From NCBI GenBank assembly GCA_022494885.1, contig JAGVSM010001434.1, forward strand, positions 62,001-126,000: a stretch of DNA of 64,000 nucleotides, given 5' to 3'. The notes below the pieces were generated by a model, which was not told the DNA's origin, did not search any database, and saw only the letters and a program-made list of their open reading frames with translations. The DNA comes from Micrasema longulum. Its lineage: Eukaryota > Arthropoda > Insecta > Trichoptera > Brachycentridae. How positions within the stretch are numbered: position 1 is the stretch's first letter; each line of letters starts with the position of its first letter. Shown here piece by piece: positions 39,010 to 50,174 of the stretch. The position numbers and the translations under genes are program-made.

Positions 39010-40690
39010 TTAATGAAAAAAAAAATATTTAAAAAATTGCAAGATTGAGAAAACAAATTTAAAGGCGTCAGTCAGACAGTAGTAATAATAATTTTAAATA
39101 TATCTTTATTACTACTGTAGATAACTTTACCATTTTCTTCTAATACCCCAAGACATCGTAACACCATTTCCAACTATACTACAATTTTCAAAAGAAAAAT
39201 TTGTAGACCTATTGGTTTTCTAAATAAAACAAAAGGTGTTTTTGACTTCGATCTTTTCACCACCAAAACATGCTCGGTTTACTTTTTGTTTTGTATACAC
39301 TGCTAGTTTAGATGATTTTTTTTGTTGTTTTTGTGTAATTTATTTAGTCACGTAAATGCCAACTTTTCTATAGTCAATATTACATTTAATCTTATTAATT
39401 CGTTCATAGTACCTTTACACAATCGTCTATTTTAATTACCTATGTATTTCCTATATGCTACCTAAAATAAGATTATTAAATAAAATTTGTAACAGATAAC
39501 AATACGAACATTTAATTGTACGGAAAATATCTCTAAAATATACGAAAAGTTAATTATAGCGTCATCTTTATTCATTTTCTGCCTAAGTTGGACAAACAAA
39601 CGTATAAAATGACGACATAATCACACGAATCACCATTCGAGAGATAAATTATGACGTTACTCCTGACATTATCACGCTTTGCACTAAATCCAGAGAGTAT
39701 TTAAAAATGTAAATATTGTAATTCTTTAAGAAACCGTAGCGTCTTTAAAATAACAAAAAAATAAAACCCTTTTCTAAGTATAATGCAGCATATTAAAAAT
39801 ACCTAAAAAAAACAATAAACTTCTTTATAATTTGAGGTATGTAGTCATTGTAACGCTTCAGCCCATAATAAAATTTTAAAAATACGAGTAAATAATTATC
39901 GCTTACAGTTTTACCGCCCGCCTTAAAATGTGTTCCATTGATATTGCTGGTTTTATAATAATTGTATAATATTAAATTATTTATTTTACTTTAAATATAA
40001 AAGCAGAGAGACCATATTATACTTATCCCTAAAAAACATGTAATATATGTCTGTTTGAATTATTTAAATACCAAAAAACTTCATATTGTTATTATGTTTA
40101 CATAAAAGCGTAAAAAAAATAACACTAAATATACGATCGCCTTTCCAAAATAAAATATATTTTAAAGAACACACATATTATAACATAATTTCAACGCGTA
40201 TCTTAGGTAAGTAAAAGAGAGAGAGAGAGAGAGTCAATTTAAAAAGATCCTTATTTATCTCGAATACATTTGTACGCGAATAGTGATTTTAAAAATAATT
40301 TTACAAAAACCACAGTTAGCAAGTATGAAGGTACTCCGATAATTCTAAAAATGCTTTTAAGTAGCAGTGTGAAAACCTCAAAATTATATTATTGCCTAAA
40401 ACATTTTCATATTGAATATAAAAACTTTTACAAACAAAATTTGTAAAGTTAAATCGTGCTAATAAAATTTAAAGTACTATTAATATTGATGAATACAACA
40501 TACATAATGTGTCTGTGTATATCATAATATGTATGAAGATTTATAACCTTAATATGTTTCTTGTATTTTATTACTTTTTAACTACCTATATTGTACAAAT
40601 TGGCCGTTAATGAATAAAAAAAACCAAAATGAAGAAGCCCTAAACTTTAAAATCACCGGTGAAATATATTTATTATATTCAAATGATGGC
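39010..40690. other. Cactus intron, no exon seen
   Basis: AT-rich. A short inverted repeat CAGTAGTAATAATAA / TTATTACTACTG lies at 39077-39118, and a (GA)n run at 40214-40232. Nothing coding was recognised. Confidence 0.4.
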
Positions 40691-40695
40691 GTTTG

Positions 40696-41145
40696 TAATT
40701 AGTGACCGACCGAAGCTTCGGTTTCTTCTTCTTCAAACTTCGGCTCAGCCGAAACCTGCGGTCGGTATGTGTCGGATTACGTTCGGCTGTACTCGGGTGC
40801 ATCTTATGCCTTAGACTCGGCCGCGTGACCTGTAACCTGTGACCTTCAGCTTGTTTAGGATTTCGGCCGGTGAGTTTTGTTAGTTGTCACGTTATCAGTC
40901 AGTCAATCAGTCAGTCAATCAGTCAGTCAATCAGTCAGTCAAACCAAAACGCGCTAAAAAATAAACAAATGTATGCCTTTTATATCATTGTGTGTTTTAT
41001 TTAGCACTTATTTTAATGAACTCGTAAAGTTTCACAAAAAAAACGTATGGTTTTGGGCGTTTTAAAGTGACTTTTTAACTTATTTAAATAATTTGCGGCT
41101 TCGGTTTCGGCTGAAAATCTTGTTTCGGGCGGTCACTATTTGTAG
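40696..41145. mobile_element. DNA-transposon-like repeat with TIRs and internal satellite
   Basis: Left end AGTGACCGACCGAAGCTTCG; right end, read inverted, AGTGACCGCCCGAAACAAG. The interior is rich in TTCGGCT/AGCCGAA words and contains a 12-bp tandem array (CAGTCAGTCAAT, about 3.5 units, 40893-40940). No transposase. Confidence 0.6.
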
Positions 41146-41194
41146 TATTAATATTGCGCCGCGTCGGTAAATAATAGGCATAAGTAAAATTGGA

Positions 41195-41450
41195 CGATTG
41201 AGCGATTTGCCGACCGCGCCCTTTGAGTTAGTAGAGAGCTCTGCCTCTCAGAAGACCACAGACCACATAAGGCAGCAATGGGGGACGGGAGCGTCACGAG
41301 GCCGTGAGTCAGGATTCGGGAGTCCGGAGTCCGGATCGGGAGCGCGCTATTTCCGTGGCCAGATTCCTCGGCATTCCTTGAACTATTCCTGGACGGGGGC
41401 GGCGCTTGGCAACATTGCCCACCGGGGTTTCCCGTAACACGTCACAGGGA
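41195..41450. promoter_or_regulatory. GC-rich island, candidate cis-regulatory region
   Basis: About 250 bp of clearly GC-rich unique DNA in an AT-rich background, with a kappa-B-type word GGGGTTTCCC at 41424-41433. It may be a promoter or enhancer of cactus. No exon was confirmed; the plus-strand 79-codon frame looks like a by-product of base composition. Confidence 0.35.
41424..41433. promoter_or_regulatory. kappa-B word GGGGTTTCCC
   Basis: Full match to GGGRNYYYCC, inside the 41.2-kb GC-rich island. Confidence 0.4.
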
Positions 41451-41810
41451 AATTATTTTTAGACGCCAAAAAATAAACAGCATTCCGGAATAGAAAAACC
41501 GAGCAAAACAATCCATTAATTTAAAGAATTCAGGCATTTATGTAATACTAGGTACGACTAATGTACGTCTACTAATCACGGAATCTAGCACTCTATTACC
41601 ATCCGGTCCCAGAACAGTGAAATAGCAAATAATAACCATCCAGCTATGTAAAAACGAATACTCCTGCCGAGTAAATGACGCCTGCATTTTTTTTCACTGC
41701 TGGAGTCGTTTCAAAAGGCTCGATTTGTCTCATACACTATAACACAGTACATCATAGCACAAACTATGGCTTGCATGAACCAACATTACGATTGTGTCGT
41801 ATTGTAAACT

Positions 41811-41862
41811 CGAGACAGGATTTGAACAATCATTAAAATAGGCCGATCTTGTCTCGAGTTCG
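41811..41862. repeat. Inverted repeat
   Basis: AACTCGAGACAGGAT and ATCTTGTCTCGAGTT (one mismatch) flank a loop of about 23 bases; likely a small foldback element. Confidence 0.5.
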
Positions 41863-42184
41863 TTATTTTTTTGCCCTAGATTTAATTTTTTTAGTTATAT
41901 TTTATTTTATTCCTACTTGTACATAACAATTGGAGCGTAACTAAATGTACTGTATGAGTCTGCGAATAAATAAATAACACTAAATCAAAAAACGATATTT
42001 TCTTTTATTGGCCAATCGACAGAAGCCCTTGACATTGACGTATAAAAACGCAAAAAAATAAGTATAAGGTTAACCAAATAGCCTAAGAGCCTGTAACACG
42101 TAACAAAATATTACAAGATGATTCAGCTCCAGGCAGATATGGTATTGGTGGTTATTGTGCTATATTATTAGTCAGTGGGTACAT

Positions 42185-42450
42185 ATCGGCGGGTTTATGA
42201 CACAAGTTGGTAACTACGAATTTTGGAAAAATGAGACGTCTTCAGAAACGGCATCGAATAATCTATGTTTAAAAAGTAAATAAAAATATTTCATATTTTA
42301 TAAATACAAAAAAATCATATTTTATAATATTGAACTCGCAGTTTTATTGGAATTGTTGATTTAGGATGAGCTTTGAACGTTAAAAGTGCAATATCTCACA
42401 ACAAATAAAATGTGGTTACCAACTTGTGCCGGAAACCCGACGCGATATTT
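42185..42450. mobile_element. MITE family I
   Basis: Left ATATCGGCGGGTTTATGACA plus CAAGTTGGTAAC and right GTTACCAACTTGTGCC plus GGAAACCCGACGCGATAT are inverted repeats of about 32 bp with a few mismatches; element about 265 bp. Confidence 0.75.
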
Positions 42451-42454
42451 ACAA

Positions 42455-43305
42455 TACGTTTTCTTAGTTTAGGAAAAATGCTGTATTTTTCTAGGTCGAC
42501 GACACTATTTTTCATTTTGCAGATATCATAAGCGACCATTAAAATCATAATTTTACTTGGCAATGAAAACTATCCCTACAAAAATGTAGAAAATTCATTT
42601 TTATGAAAGATTGCTAGCAAAAAATAAATACTTGCTTGACTTACAGTACAAAAAGTGATATTTATGTACCTAGTGCTTTCTGAACAGGTTAAATTAGGTA
42701 ATGCAATAATTATTTTTATTAATACACGACGTCAAAAATCGACCAAATTAATCATACGTCTACCGACCTTCACTAGTAAAAATAATGAATGCTTAACACA
42801 AAACAGATAATTAATTCTATAATATTATATTAATAGGTTTATAATGAATTATCTCTAACTAGATTAGAGGTCAACGGGTGAAACTATGGAGGAAAAGTCA
42901 TCAAATCTCAATACTAAATATTATTAAATATTATATTATAAATATGAATATTATAAACATAAAAATACTAGTTATATAGAAGTGTGTAAGAAATCGAGCA
43001 GAAATCCAGTACCGACTCTGCAGGCCCACCAAGAAAAACCAGGGCTGTCTCTACTATTAAAATCAATCAGTATATTAATAAATTATTATATGGCAAAACC
43101 TCAAACGATAATAAATGTTAGTGTCGCGTAATCTCCACAGATTTTCACTCTACATATATATTCAAGGATATCCATCGATAGTTTAAGGATTAAAAATTCA
43201 ATTATAAATCATTTTAATAAGTATGAATCAAACAGATTTTTACTGACTTTTTTGACATTAAAAATTACACATCGGATGGTAATATTTATGTATTTTAAAG
43301 GGTAA
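42455..43305. other. No gene seen
   Basis: AT-rich DNA upstream of the cactus exons with no exon or clear transposon. Confidence 0.4.
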
Positions 43306-43309
43306 TATT

Positions 43310-43485
43310 TGCGTTCTTATAATTTACCCAATAATATAATTTTTGGGGGCCATTTTCGACGAGTTGTAATTATCTCACAATTATAAAATAGGAATAAAGT
43401 ATGGGTGGGGGTGGGTTTCGAACCTCGGACCTGTGATCCGTGAGTCTGCGACACTAGCCACGGGACCACAACCCGATTAACAACA
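43310..43485 (-). repeat. SINE family C, full copy
   Basis: Minus strand: GGTTGTGGTCCCGTGGCTAG (head), AGGTTCGAAACCC (B box, mutated), body AACTCGTCGAAAATGGCCCC. Colinear with 13945-14135. Confidence 0.8.
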
Positions 43486-43734
43486 CAAATGAGAATAATA
43501 AATAAGTAACAGCAGAATTTCATTTGAATTATTATTACTCAATTAAAAAAGTCAATTTAAATCTTTATTATTTAATACAATTCTCTTAAAATTTAAATAA
43601 ACTGACTTTAGCTTATATTTAAGAAATTACATCAGTAGTTTGTAGTAGGAAAAATCTCGGGAGAAACATCGTGATTAATTTGTTTTGTTGTTCGTGATTA
43701 AGCGGAACACTCGTGTACATTATAACGTTTATGT

Positions 43735-44085
43735 ACATTTTTTTTTTTTTTTTTTAATTTATTTATAAACCCTTACGGATTATTACATTCATTTTACATA
43801 AAATAATATATACATTTTTCATTTATACTCTGTTGTTCAAAATAATATTTTTTACATCTTTTGAAAAGTTTGTCTGAGTCTTTTGTTTAGTTTTGTCTGG
43901 TAGTTTATTGTATAATTTCAGTCCCTGGTTCATTAGTCTTGATTTTCCTTGTCTTGTTTTAGAAAGTTGTACATGGTATTTGTCTGATATTCTCGTATTA
44001 TGTCCATATTGACTACAATTTTTTTACTAGTTTTAGTTCTTCGTCTACAATTACATTCATAATATAATTCATAATTCATTGGAGC
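43735..44085 (-). pseudogene. LINE 3' end with poly(A)
   Basis: Minus frames read NQGLKLYNKLPDKTKQKT and, in another frame, NMDIIREYQTNTMYNFLKQD. The NQGLKLYN-LP-KIK ending is common at the C-terminus of insect LINE ORFs. An 18-base T run at 43740-43757 is the poly(A) tail. Frameshifted. Confidence 0.6.
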
Positions 44086-44089
44086 ACAT

Positions 44090-44310
44090 TTTCTGTTGCG
44101 GGAAATTCGTGAAACATCGCGAACCCTGATCGGCCGGTCTATTTGCGGTGGCGGTGTGGCGCGGAATGCGCGCCCGACGCTTGTTGCCCGCGGCCGCGGC
44201 GGGGTTTTCCCAAACACATTGGCGGGGGAGTGGGTGGTGGCGCGAGGGGGAGGGGGGAGAGGTGGAAGGGGAAGAAAATTGGCGGGACGCGCGCCGCAGT
44301 ACTTTAATGA
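44090..44310. promoter_or_regulatory. GC-rich island, candidate cis-regulatory region
   Basis: About 220 bp, CpG-rich (CGCGGCCGCGGC at its centre), next to a Dorsal-type word GGGGTTTTCCC at 44201-44211 and a 9-of-10 match GGGAAATTCG at 44099-44108. Sharp contrast to the flanks suggests a promoter or CpG island; orientation and target unknown. Confidence 0.35.
44201..44211. promoter_or_regulatory. Dorsal-type word GGGGTTTTCCC
   Basis: The reverse complement contains GGG-AAAA-CCC, the insect Dorsal consensus, inside the 44.1-kb island. Confidence 0.4.
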
Positions 44311-44361
44311 ATATACATATTCGTAATTAAAAAAAAATACTGGCATTGAAAATTTTATTAC

Positions 44362-44463
44362 CGTATTTTGCGGACGATAAGACACATCGGACCATAAAAC
44401 GCACCCCAGTTTTTGGTTGAATTTTCGGAGTAAAAAAGTGCGTCTTATGGTCCGAAAAATAGG
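44362..44463. mobile_element. MITE of the TACCGTATTTT type
   Basis: Left TACCGTATTTTGCGGACGAT, CATCGGACCATAAAACGCAC; right GTGCGTCTTATGGTCCGAAA, AATAGGTA. About 100 bp inverted repeat; ends of the form TACCGTATTTTxCGGAC-ATAAG are found in Tc1/mariner-related MITEs of many animals. Confidence 0.7.
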
Positions 44464-44747
44464 TATTTTTTTATTTTTTTAAAATTACTAATACCAATTT
44501 AATCGTGAAATAAAAGTCGACCGGTATCAGGGCCCTGATTACAATGGAAGGTTAACAGAGTTATCTTTAATTGCCTATTAAGTAAAATCAAATTTTCTGT
44601 ACGAAAATGTGTATATTTTTATGACTTGCTATTTAAAACACGTTCAATTACGTATTACCGACAAAGATCGTACAAATTTCTATACAAATATTCACGCATA
44701 TCAACGGAATTCTTTGCACGACTGTGAAGAGTATCCGGTTTGCTTAC

Positions 44748-44872
44748 CGTAAACGAACCAATCGGGAGAACTGACGGAGAAGAACCTCTGACGTCACACG
44801 AGGAGTTATTTCAAATATACAAAACTTCAAAAAATCATAGCGCTGATATAAATAAATAAATTTAAACATTAT
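44748..44872 (-). mobile_element. MITE family A, partial copy
   Basis: The minus strand reads ATCAGCGCTATGATTTTTTG, AATAACTCCTCGTGTGACGT, GGTTCTTCTCCGTCAGTTCT, matching 3118-3235. Both ends missing. Confidence 0.7.
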
Positions 44873-45084
44873 ATTGTGTAAAAGGGGCAAAATTTTTTTA
44901 ACAGATATTCAACAAAGTACATTATTACTATAGATGAGACGTTAAATAATACGGTGAAAATACAAAAAATAATGATTATAAATACGTTTTCAATGTTAAA
45001 CATTATAAATATCATAATATTCATTAAAGCAGTATCGGTGAGGCTCTTCCGTTTGTACATTATATTATTCTTTACTCATTTGTC

Positions 45085-45332
45085 CACCTTCGTGTTTGCT
45101 TACCATGCAAGAGGTCTAGGGTTCGGTTCTCGACGTGGTTGACATGAAACATCTATTTTTAAAAAGTCTTCCTACACTAGAATATTTCATAGTCCCCGGA
45201 CTGGCACCTGAAGCGTAAGACTGATCTGATCATCTTATATTTATGTAACAAGAATGATCAGATACGCTGGGGTTGCTGTACCAACACAGTGCCTAGCCAG
45301 CATTAGGTACGGAAAGGGAATGATGATAATAA
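45085..45332 (+). repeat. SINE family A, full copy
   Basis: B box GGGTTCGGTTCTCGAC; body AGAATATTTCATAGTCCC and CCTGAAGCGTAAGACTGATC; tail GGGAATGATGATAATAA. Directly followed by the palindromic element at 45340. Confidence 0.82.
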
Positions 45333-45339
45333 ACATATA

Positions 45340-45710
45340 CAGGGTGTTCTTTAAACCCTGTCACATCCGAAACCACGATGATCAGTATGAACAAGAAGAC
45401 ATATTAGCATATAAAAAAACAATTTAGAACAAAGATTTTTTTTTTAAAATAAAATATTTAAAAAACAAATGGTAGCTTACTTCTGCAGGGGAGAAGCGAG
45501 AGGGGCGTGGCCGCGCGGTCGGCGGTGTATTAGACTCCCCCCTCCCCCTCCTCGTTTCTCCCCTGCAGAAGTAAGCGACCATTTCCTTTTTTTGATATTT
45601 TATTTTTTAAATTTTATTCGTTCTAAAAATTTATTTCAATGTGCCAATATGCCTTTTTGCTCAAACTGCTCATCGTGGTCTCGGATGTGACAGGGTTTTA
45701 TAAACACCTG
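45340..45710. mobile_element. 371-bp snapback element (family F), copy 1
   Basis: Flanked by TA. Left end CAGGGTGTTCTTTAAACCCT then GTCACATCCGAAACCACGAT; right end inverted CAGGTGTTTATAAAACCCTG then TCACATCCGAGACCACGAT. Arms of about 165 bp pair along their length (both include GCTTACTTCTGCAGGGGAGA). The short unpaired core is GC-rich (CGTGGCCGCGCGGTCGGCGG). No ORF. Confidence 0.85.
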
Positions 45711-45712
45711 TA

Positions 45713-46680
45713 TATTTACCTAAAAATTTTTTGTGAAATACTGACTTCTTCTGATTGTATTAAACTTCAATGTGACATTCAAAATATAATTCAATGGAGC
45801 AAACAAAACAAATTGTTCTTCAATGTTTCCAAATGTTTTGTAATGGCATACACAAGAGCATCCAAAACAATATACTATCGTTATCTCATGGACGGAGTAA
45901 GACTTGAAAGGGTTTCAACGTCCAGAGATCTCGGGGTGTTGTTTGATGCTCAGTTATCTTTTAATCTTCATATAGTTAATCTATGTAATGACTCCCTTAA
46001 AATGCTTGGTTTTGTTCTTAGAAATGCCAAGATCTTTTCTAACACTCAGATTTTGAGGACATTGTATAATTCCTTGGTAAGAAGTCGTTTGGAGTTTAGT
46101 TCCATTATTTGGTCGCCACATGAGACTCGATACTCTTTGATGGTGGAGAGAGTGCAGAAAAAATTTCTGCGCTATCTGTACCTTAAAGAGTGTGGATATT
46201 ATCCTTGGCTCTTCCCAACTGACTTTTTACTGGGAATGCTAGGCTATCAGTCATTATGGAGGAGGAGGGACGTTCATTTGGGTGTTCACTTTTTCCAGGT
46301 GATCGGTGGTCGCATACATAACTCAGAAATTCTGATGGATGTAGGTCTGTTCGTACCTGATAACTATCTTCGACAAAGACAGCATCGATTGTTTTACCTA
46401 CCGCGATGCAGAACCAACCTGCCAATGGTTATGCCGGTTGGTAGAGCAATCTTGCTACTTAATCGCATCGCCTCGGATGTCGACATATTTCACGACAGTG
46501 GGCCTTCCCTTAGGAAAGCACTTTCTAACATTTAATTTTTCTTTTTACATTTTGTTATATTATTTTAATAACACAATTATCTACTGTAATTTGTGATTTA
46601 TTATTGTATTTAGAATGAATTGGGTCTTTTTCTGTAATGTTCTAAATATCTGAATAAATAAATGAAATAAATGAAAATAA
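45713..46680 (+). mobile_element. Jockey-like LINE, 5'-truncated, intact C-terminal ORF2
   Basis: About 270 open codons of ORF2 C-terminus: LKIFCEILTSSDCIKLQCD, NVSKCFVMAYTRASKT, SRDLGVLFDAQLSFNLHI, MLGFVLRNAKIF, LVRSRLEFSSIIWSP and the tail LPMVMPVGRAILLLNRIASD, VDIFHDSGPSLRKALSN then stop at 46533-46535. The catalytic YADD and everything before it are lost. A 3' UTR follows and ends in an AAATAAATG-type repeat (46650-46690). The uninterrupted frame suggests a fairly young insertion. The frame also reads back into the palindromic element by chance. Confidence 0.88.
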
Positions 46681-46694
46681 ATAAATGAAATATT

Positions 46695-48120
46695 ATGAAA
46701 AGTTTTTTTAAACTTTTTTTATAGTTACTTTCCTGGAAAAGACATTTCATTGCTTTACATCTCAATGTGTCGGGTTTCTAGGGCTGGATGAAGGAGGTAG
46801 AAGCTCAATTTCAAAAAATAATCTCTGGCTTAACAGAGAACATTTATTTCAACTAATTATTTTTTATATGGAGTTTTTGTAAATAACTCATTTAGGAATT
46901 AGTAAATCCCAACATTTTGAAGACGTGCTAACATTAAGCAGACAATTGACAAAGAACGTGAATGCTTAAAAAAGATAATAAAAGTAACGGATTGTTTACT
47001 TTATATTTAAAAAAAAAACTTATTTAAAATACCGAATTTCTTAATTCACAGGTTGGATTGGAAGGATTCATATAGAATTTGGAAATTGATAGTGGTTATT
47101 GATTATATTGTATATTGATTACACGGTGTAAATGAATGAATGTACGAAATTGACTACATCATCAAATATTTCAATGTTTGTTCAGAACCAGTGGAATAAA
47201 AAAAAAAAGTAAAATAATCGAATTGTTATGAGATTGCTTGATATGACTTTTTCCATGCGACCCATTGGCAAAAAAGGAACTTGATTTTTTTTGTGAAACT
47301 GGCCTTCAGCAATTTTGTAGCATGATTTTAATGTGCATTCGTATGGGTACGTTCAACCGAGATTGGACATGTTGTACCCAGTGCCCAGTACGCGATATCC
47401 GAGTATAGCTCACGGATGGCGTATATTTAGCGCGAGACATCGTCTTGTTGCATTCCCAACATCCCAGCGAACAAATAATAGCTCCCGAGACACGCTGGAC
47501 CCGAGATCAATGGGGCGGAAGGCGGAATTACTGATGGAATCTTTAAGTAGAAATAGTATAAACGTAAGAAAGGTTGACGCTATATAAATAGGTTTCTTAA
47601 ATAAATAAATGGGTTAAAAAGACTCGAGAGAAACAGATATTTAGAAAGAAAATGAATATGGAAGTCAAGTTTCGATGGTTTATAGCGGATGATTAACTGG
47701 TTAAAATGTTACAATCTGTGTAACTTTTACCATTCTGCCTATGTTTGTTTCAACTCTAAATGTTAAATATATAAGACTAGTAAATGTAAATAAAGAAAAG
47801 ACAGGTGACTTGTCTATAAGAGTTTGGGCACAATAAAGTTAAATGTATACTACTACAACATACTATTTTCTGCCCTACACACGAAAAACATAATTTTGGA
47901 CGTGTTGATCTCATGTAAATGGTATTTAGATGCATTAATATGGGATATTACGGAAAAAAATACAAAAAAAAAACGACAAAAAGTATAGCTGAAAAATTAC
48001 TTGAAAAATATTTTTTGGTGGCCTCCTAAGATACAAAACATAGGTTCTAAAAAAAATCTTTAAGTATCCATTCAAAAATTGAGTCATACCTACCTTAAAC
48101 ACACCTACATAATTAAATAT
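46695..48120. other. No gene seen; one MITE D fragment
   Basis: Mostly featureless. 47640-47757 (AATATGGAAGTCAAG, GATGATTAACTGGTT, TGTGTAACTTTTACCATTCT) is a MITE D fragment. Confidence 0.4.
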
Positions 48121-48169
48121 TTTTTCTTACCTCGCAGTCTTGTTAGTACACAATCTGATATTTTTGTTT

Positions 48170-49140
48170 GTAATAATTTAATTATAAAATTAGTTTATTT
48201 TAATCATTTTGGTTAAAATTAGAATAATCCTAAAAATGAATTTTCCGCGAAGTAAAATAATATGCATGCATTTAATATTTAATACTGTTTTAATAAAATA
48301 ACATCGATTTCAACGCAAGAAGCGAACTCAACCTACCTTAATCAAAATTCAATTAACTTCCATTCCTTCTATAGAAGTTTTTAAATATTATGAACTCTTA
48401 CATTAAATAAACAATGAATGCTTTACTAATACAACGAAATTTAGAGCAGTGTTTAGTATTTAACGACAATATTATTAGGGAATATTCCACGAAGCCTTAA
48501 TATGGGCACCGAGTTGACTGTCAATCAACTTGAACGCTGCCGTTAATCACTATAATAATATTTTAAGTAGGTAAAGGTGCCTACAAACATACCCGATTTT
48601 AATTGTCGCCGATACGTGACGATCGTCAAATGACGAGCATATTTGGAAGCCATGAGTCAAAAATCAAGCGTATCTGGCAGCAACTTGAAGATCGTTAAAT
48701 ACATATCGTCGCTTCAGATCGTTTTTGTCCAACGGACCAAAACACAAATCTACAGAAATAGAGCTTTAAAGTTTTTTTTTACGAAATAGGAATAAATAAT
48801 GAACTTAAGACAACATTCGTTAAAAACCCCCCTTAAACAATTAATTTTTTATTTTTTTTCATTTGAATTTTATAAATAAAGGTTTTCTCAGAACTCTGTA
48901 CAATTAACTCAGTTTCGTTAAAAATGGTCTGTTGGACAAAAACTAACTAAAGCAACGATATGTATATGTATAGAATTAAATCCAATAAGTGTTTTATTTT
49001 GGATGCCTTGCCAAACTTTAATATGGAATTCTACCAATTATCTGCAAATAAAATCAATAAATACTTATATACCTAATAGAATACGAAAAGCACTATTAAA
49101 CAATCATTACAGGAGTAATCAAAATAAGTTTTTTTTAAGG
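48170..49140. other. No gene seen
   Basis: AT-rich; no exon, SINE or inverted repeat recognised. Confidence 0.35.
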
Positions 49141-49149
49141 AAATACCTA

Positions 49150-49290
49150 TGTATTTGCGTCCTAATAATTTACCCAAATATTTCGATTCTGAAGCTATTT
49201 TCAAGATGAACATAGGAAACAGGTTAGGGCAGAGCGGAGTTCGAACCTCGGATCTCCATCACTAACACATGACTACAGGCCGTTTTAACC
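49150..49290 (-). repeat. SINE family C, decayed copy
   Basis: GAGTTCGAACCTCGGATC with ACATGACTACAGGCCG at the head side (plus-strand text) and the AATTTACCC ... TCTGAAGCTATTTTCAAGAT body match the family. Confidence 0.6.
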
Positions 49291-49918
49291 GTACCTACAT
49301 GCGGATGCTTCAACATGGTCGGCCGTAATGTTCAAAGATTACAATCACAACAGTCATTAAGTCATTGCAAATTTAGAGTAGGTATTTCGTAGAATAACAA
49401 TTTTTACATTCCTTTTATTATACGATGGCGTTGGTTTTTATAAAACTCGTATATTTTCTCACGAAAATTAATCATTTTAACCACAAAAAGTACAGTACGC
49501 TCGAGGTTTAGCGAAAACTACTATCAGTCACTACATACAGTTACTAAGACTTCCTATTTTTCCATAGTTATGTGAATTTCCAAATGATTAATACATTTTA
49601 ACTAATTAAAAAAACAATGAAAATATGAAGTGAAATAAATTATACAAAACAGAGAATGTAAGTCTAAACAATACTTCGTAATATGATACACCAACCGCAC
49701 AATACAAAATTTTTATATTATAGAGATGGCCGAGTCGGTGACATGCGAATGGGAAAGTTCGGTTCGCTGCCGTGAGAAAACTTTGACTGGCTGAAAAGTA
49801 ACATGATATACGAGTAGTTGTTTTAGTATATCGAGTTGTAAATTAAATTAATACCCACGTGAGATGGAAATTACATAGTTAGATCGATACACATGGTAAA
49901 ACATGGGTTATGTCCTTA

Positions 49919-50168
49919 GAGTAATAACCTAATAGACCCCATATGGAGAAAAACCATTATGTGATTATTGACCACGAAAAGTCACACTACAGATTACTGC
50001 AAAAGAACGGGCCGTAGGCACTTGGGTTGAGAATTGCGAGCGCAAACCGCAACCGTCCATTACACGTTTGTTGTTAAACTAAAACCAAACCAAAAATTTG
50101 GAACGCCTTTGTTCTATGCAATACAGCTTAAGGGCTTCTCTAGAGAATTATTACTCTGAGGTTATGAC
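49919..50168. mobile_element. MITE family C, copy 2
   Basis: Colinear with 34852-35107 over about 250 bp; ends AGAGTAATAACCTAATAGAC and AATTATTACTCTGAGGTTAT. Confidence 0.75.
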
Positions 50169-50174
50169 ATTAGT

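Noticed and set aside
43933..44385. 150-codon minus frame with a Pro-rich N-terminal half
   Set aside because: Its first half is antisense to a CpG-rich island and its second half is a frameshifted LINE tail; a chance fusion.
45639..45712. N-terminal part of the 298-codon LINE frame
   Set aside because: It reads the right arm of the palindromic element; the true LINE sequence begins after the TA at 45711.
49728..49790. Leu/Ser-tRNA-like segment (GATGGCCGAGTCGG)
   Set aside because: No matching acceptor stem or B box at the right distance was found.
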